From contig JAJEKV010000063.1 in NCBI GenBank assembly GCA_021234155.1, positions 1,520,947-1,584,946 on the forward strand: 64,000 nt of DNA. The letters are read 5' to 3'. Below the pieces are notes generated by a model. That model was not told where the DNA came from and did no database searches. It saw only the letters and a program-made list of their open reading frames with translations. Below, in pieces: positions 63,976 through 64,000 of this stretch (the first letter of the stretch is position 1; every line of letters begins with the position of its first letter). The position numbers were made by a program, and so were the translations under genes. The DNA comes from Isoetes taiwanensis (Eukaryota; Streptophyta; Lycopodiopsida; Isoetales; Isoetaceae).

Positions 63976-64000
63976 GATATGAACTTGAAAGCAAAAAAAG

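Overview
This is a piece of a large, repeat-rich nuclear plant genome. It holds spliced genes with GT/AG introns, plant Ty1/copia and chromodomain-bearing Ty3/gypsy elements, plant GH1 and CRK kinase relatives, and LINEs and SINEs. Few genes sit among many old, nested transposons. A fern or another non-flowering vascular plant would fit, because of the low gene density and the LINEs with microsatellite tails, but that is inference and the species cannot be read from the sequence.

Two host genes can be read with confidence. At the left, on the minus strand, is a family-1 beta-glucosidase (start codon ending at 4381). Eight exons join in perfect phase, from a signal peptide to the middle of the barrel, and the 3' exons are not visible and probably lie beyond the left edge. 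At 32306-33131, also minus, is a complete three-exon gene for a 135-residue, probably mitochondrial protein of unrecognised function. Its middle exon has been partly duplicated in tandem. Possible exons of another gene appear near the right edge.

Between 6.1 and 21.3 kb one Ty1/copia element lies in three pieces: RT-RNase H (minus, 6100-8291), integrase (PLUS, 11151-12107) and protease (minus, 20669-21285). The cuts coincide exactly with the ends of two different DNA transposons, here called X (TIR CACAAGGCACCC, 3-bp TSD TGA) and Y (TIR AAGTCGCATTTAATTAAA, TSD about TGAT). The central piece is inverted. Inside this region are a tandem array of palindromic hairpins (10385-10790), a long polypurine tract, SINE and LINE ends, and composite element E1 (about 15748-18685), which carries a broken piece of an unrecognised gene.

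From 21 to 37.5 kb the window holds degenerate retroelement remains, a minus-strand gypsy LTR/gag relic, a tRNA-type SINE, the mitochondrial gene and a broken minus-strand LINE. A gypsy chromovirus fills 37730-45563, with both LTRs and with gag, protease, RT, RNase H, integrase and chromodomain. Its gag is split by a smaller minus-strand LTR element that keeps a clear primer-binding site. A poly(A)-tailed L1-type LINE follows (45640-49841).

From 50.5 to 59.7 kb four LINEs lie head to tail. Each starts directly after the (TC)n or pyrimidine microsatellite tail of the one before. The second and most complete one (endonuclease plus an 840-codon RT frame) is split by composite element E2 (about 54672-57180). 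E2 has the same plan as E1 but carries a fragment of a CRK/CDPK-type protein kinase gene with an intron still in place. E1 and E2 therefore look like two members of one gene-fragment-carrying element family, which is the most novel object in the window. The last 4 kb are mostly featureless, apart from a ~240-bp tandem repeat and two possible exons.
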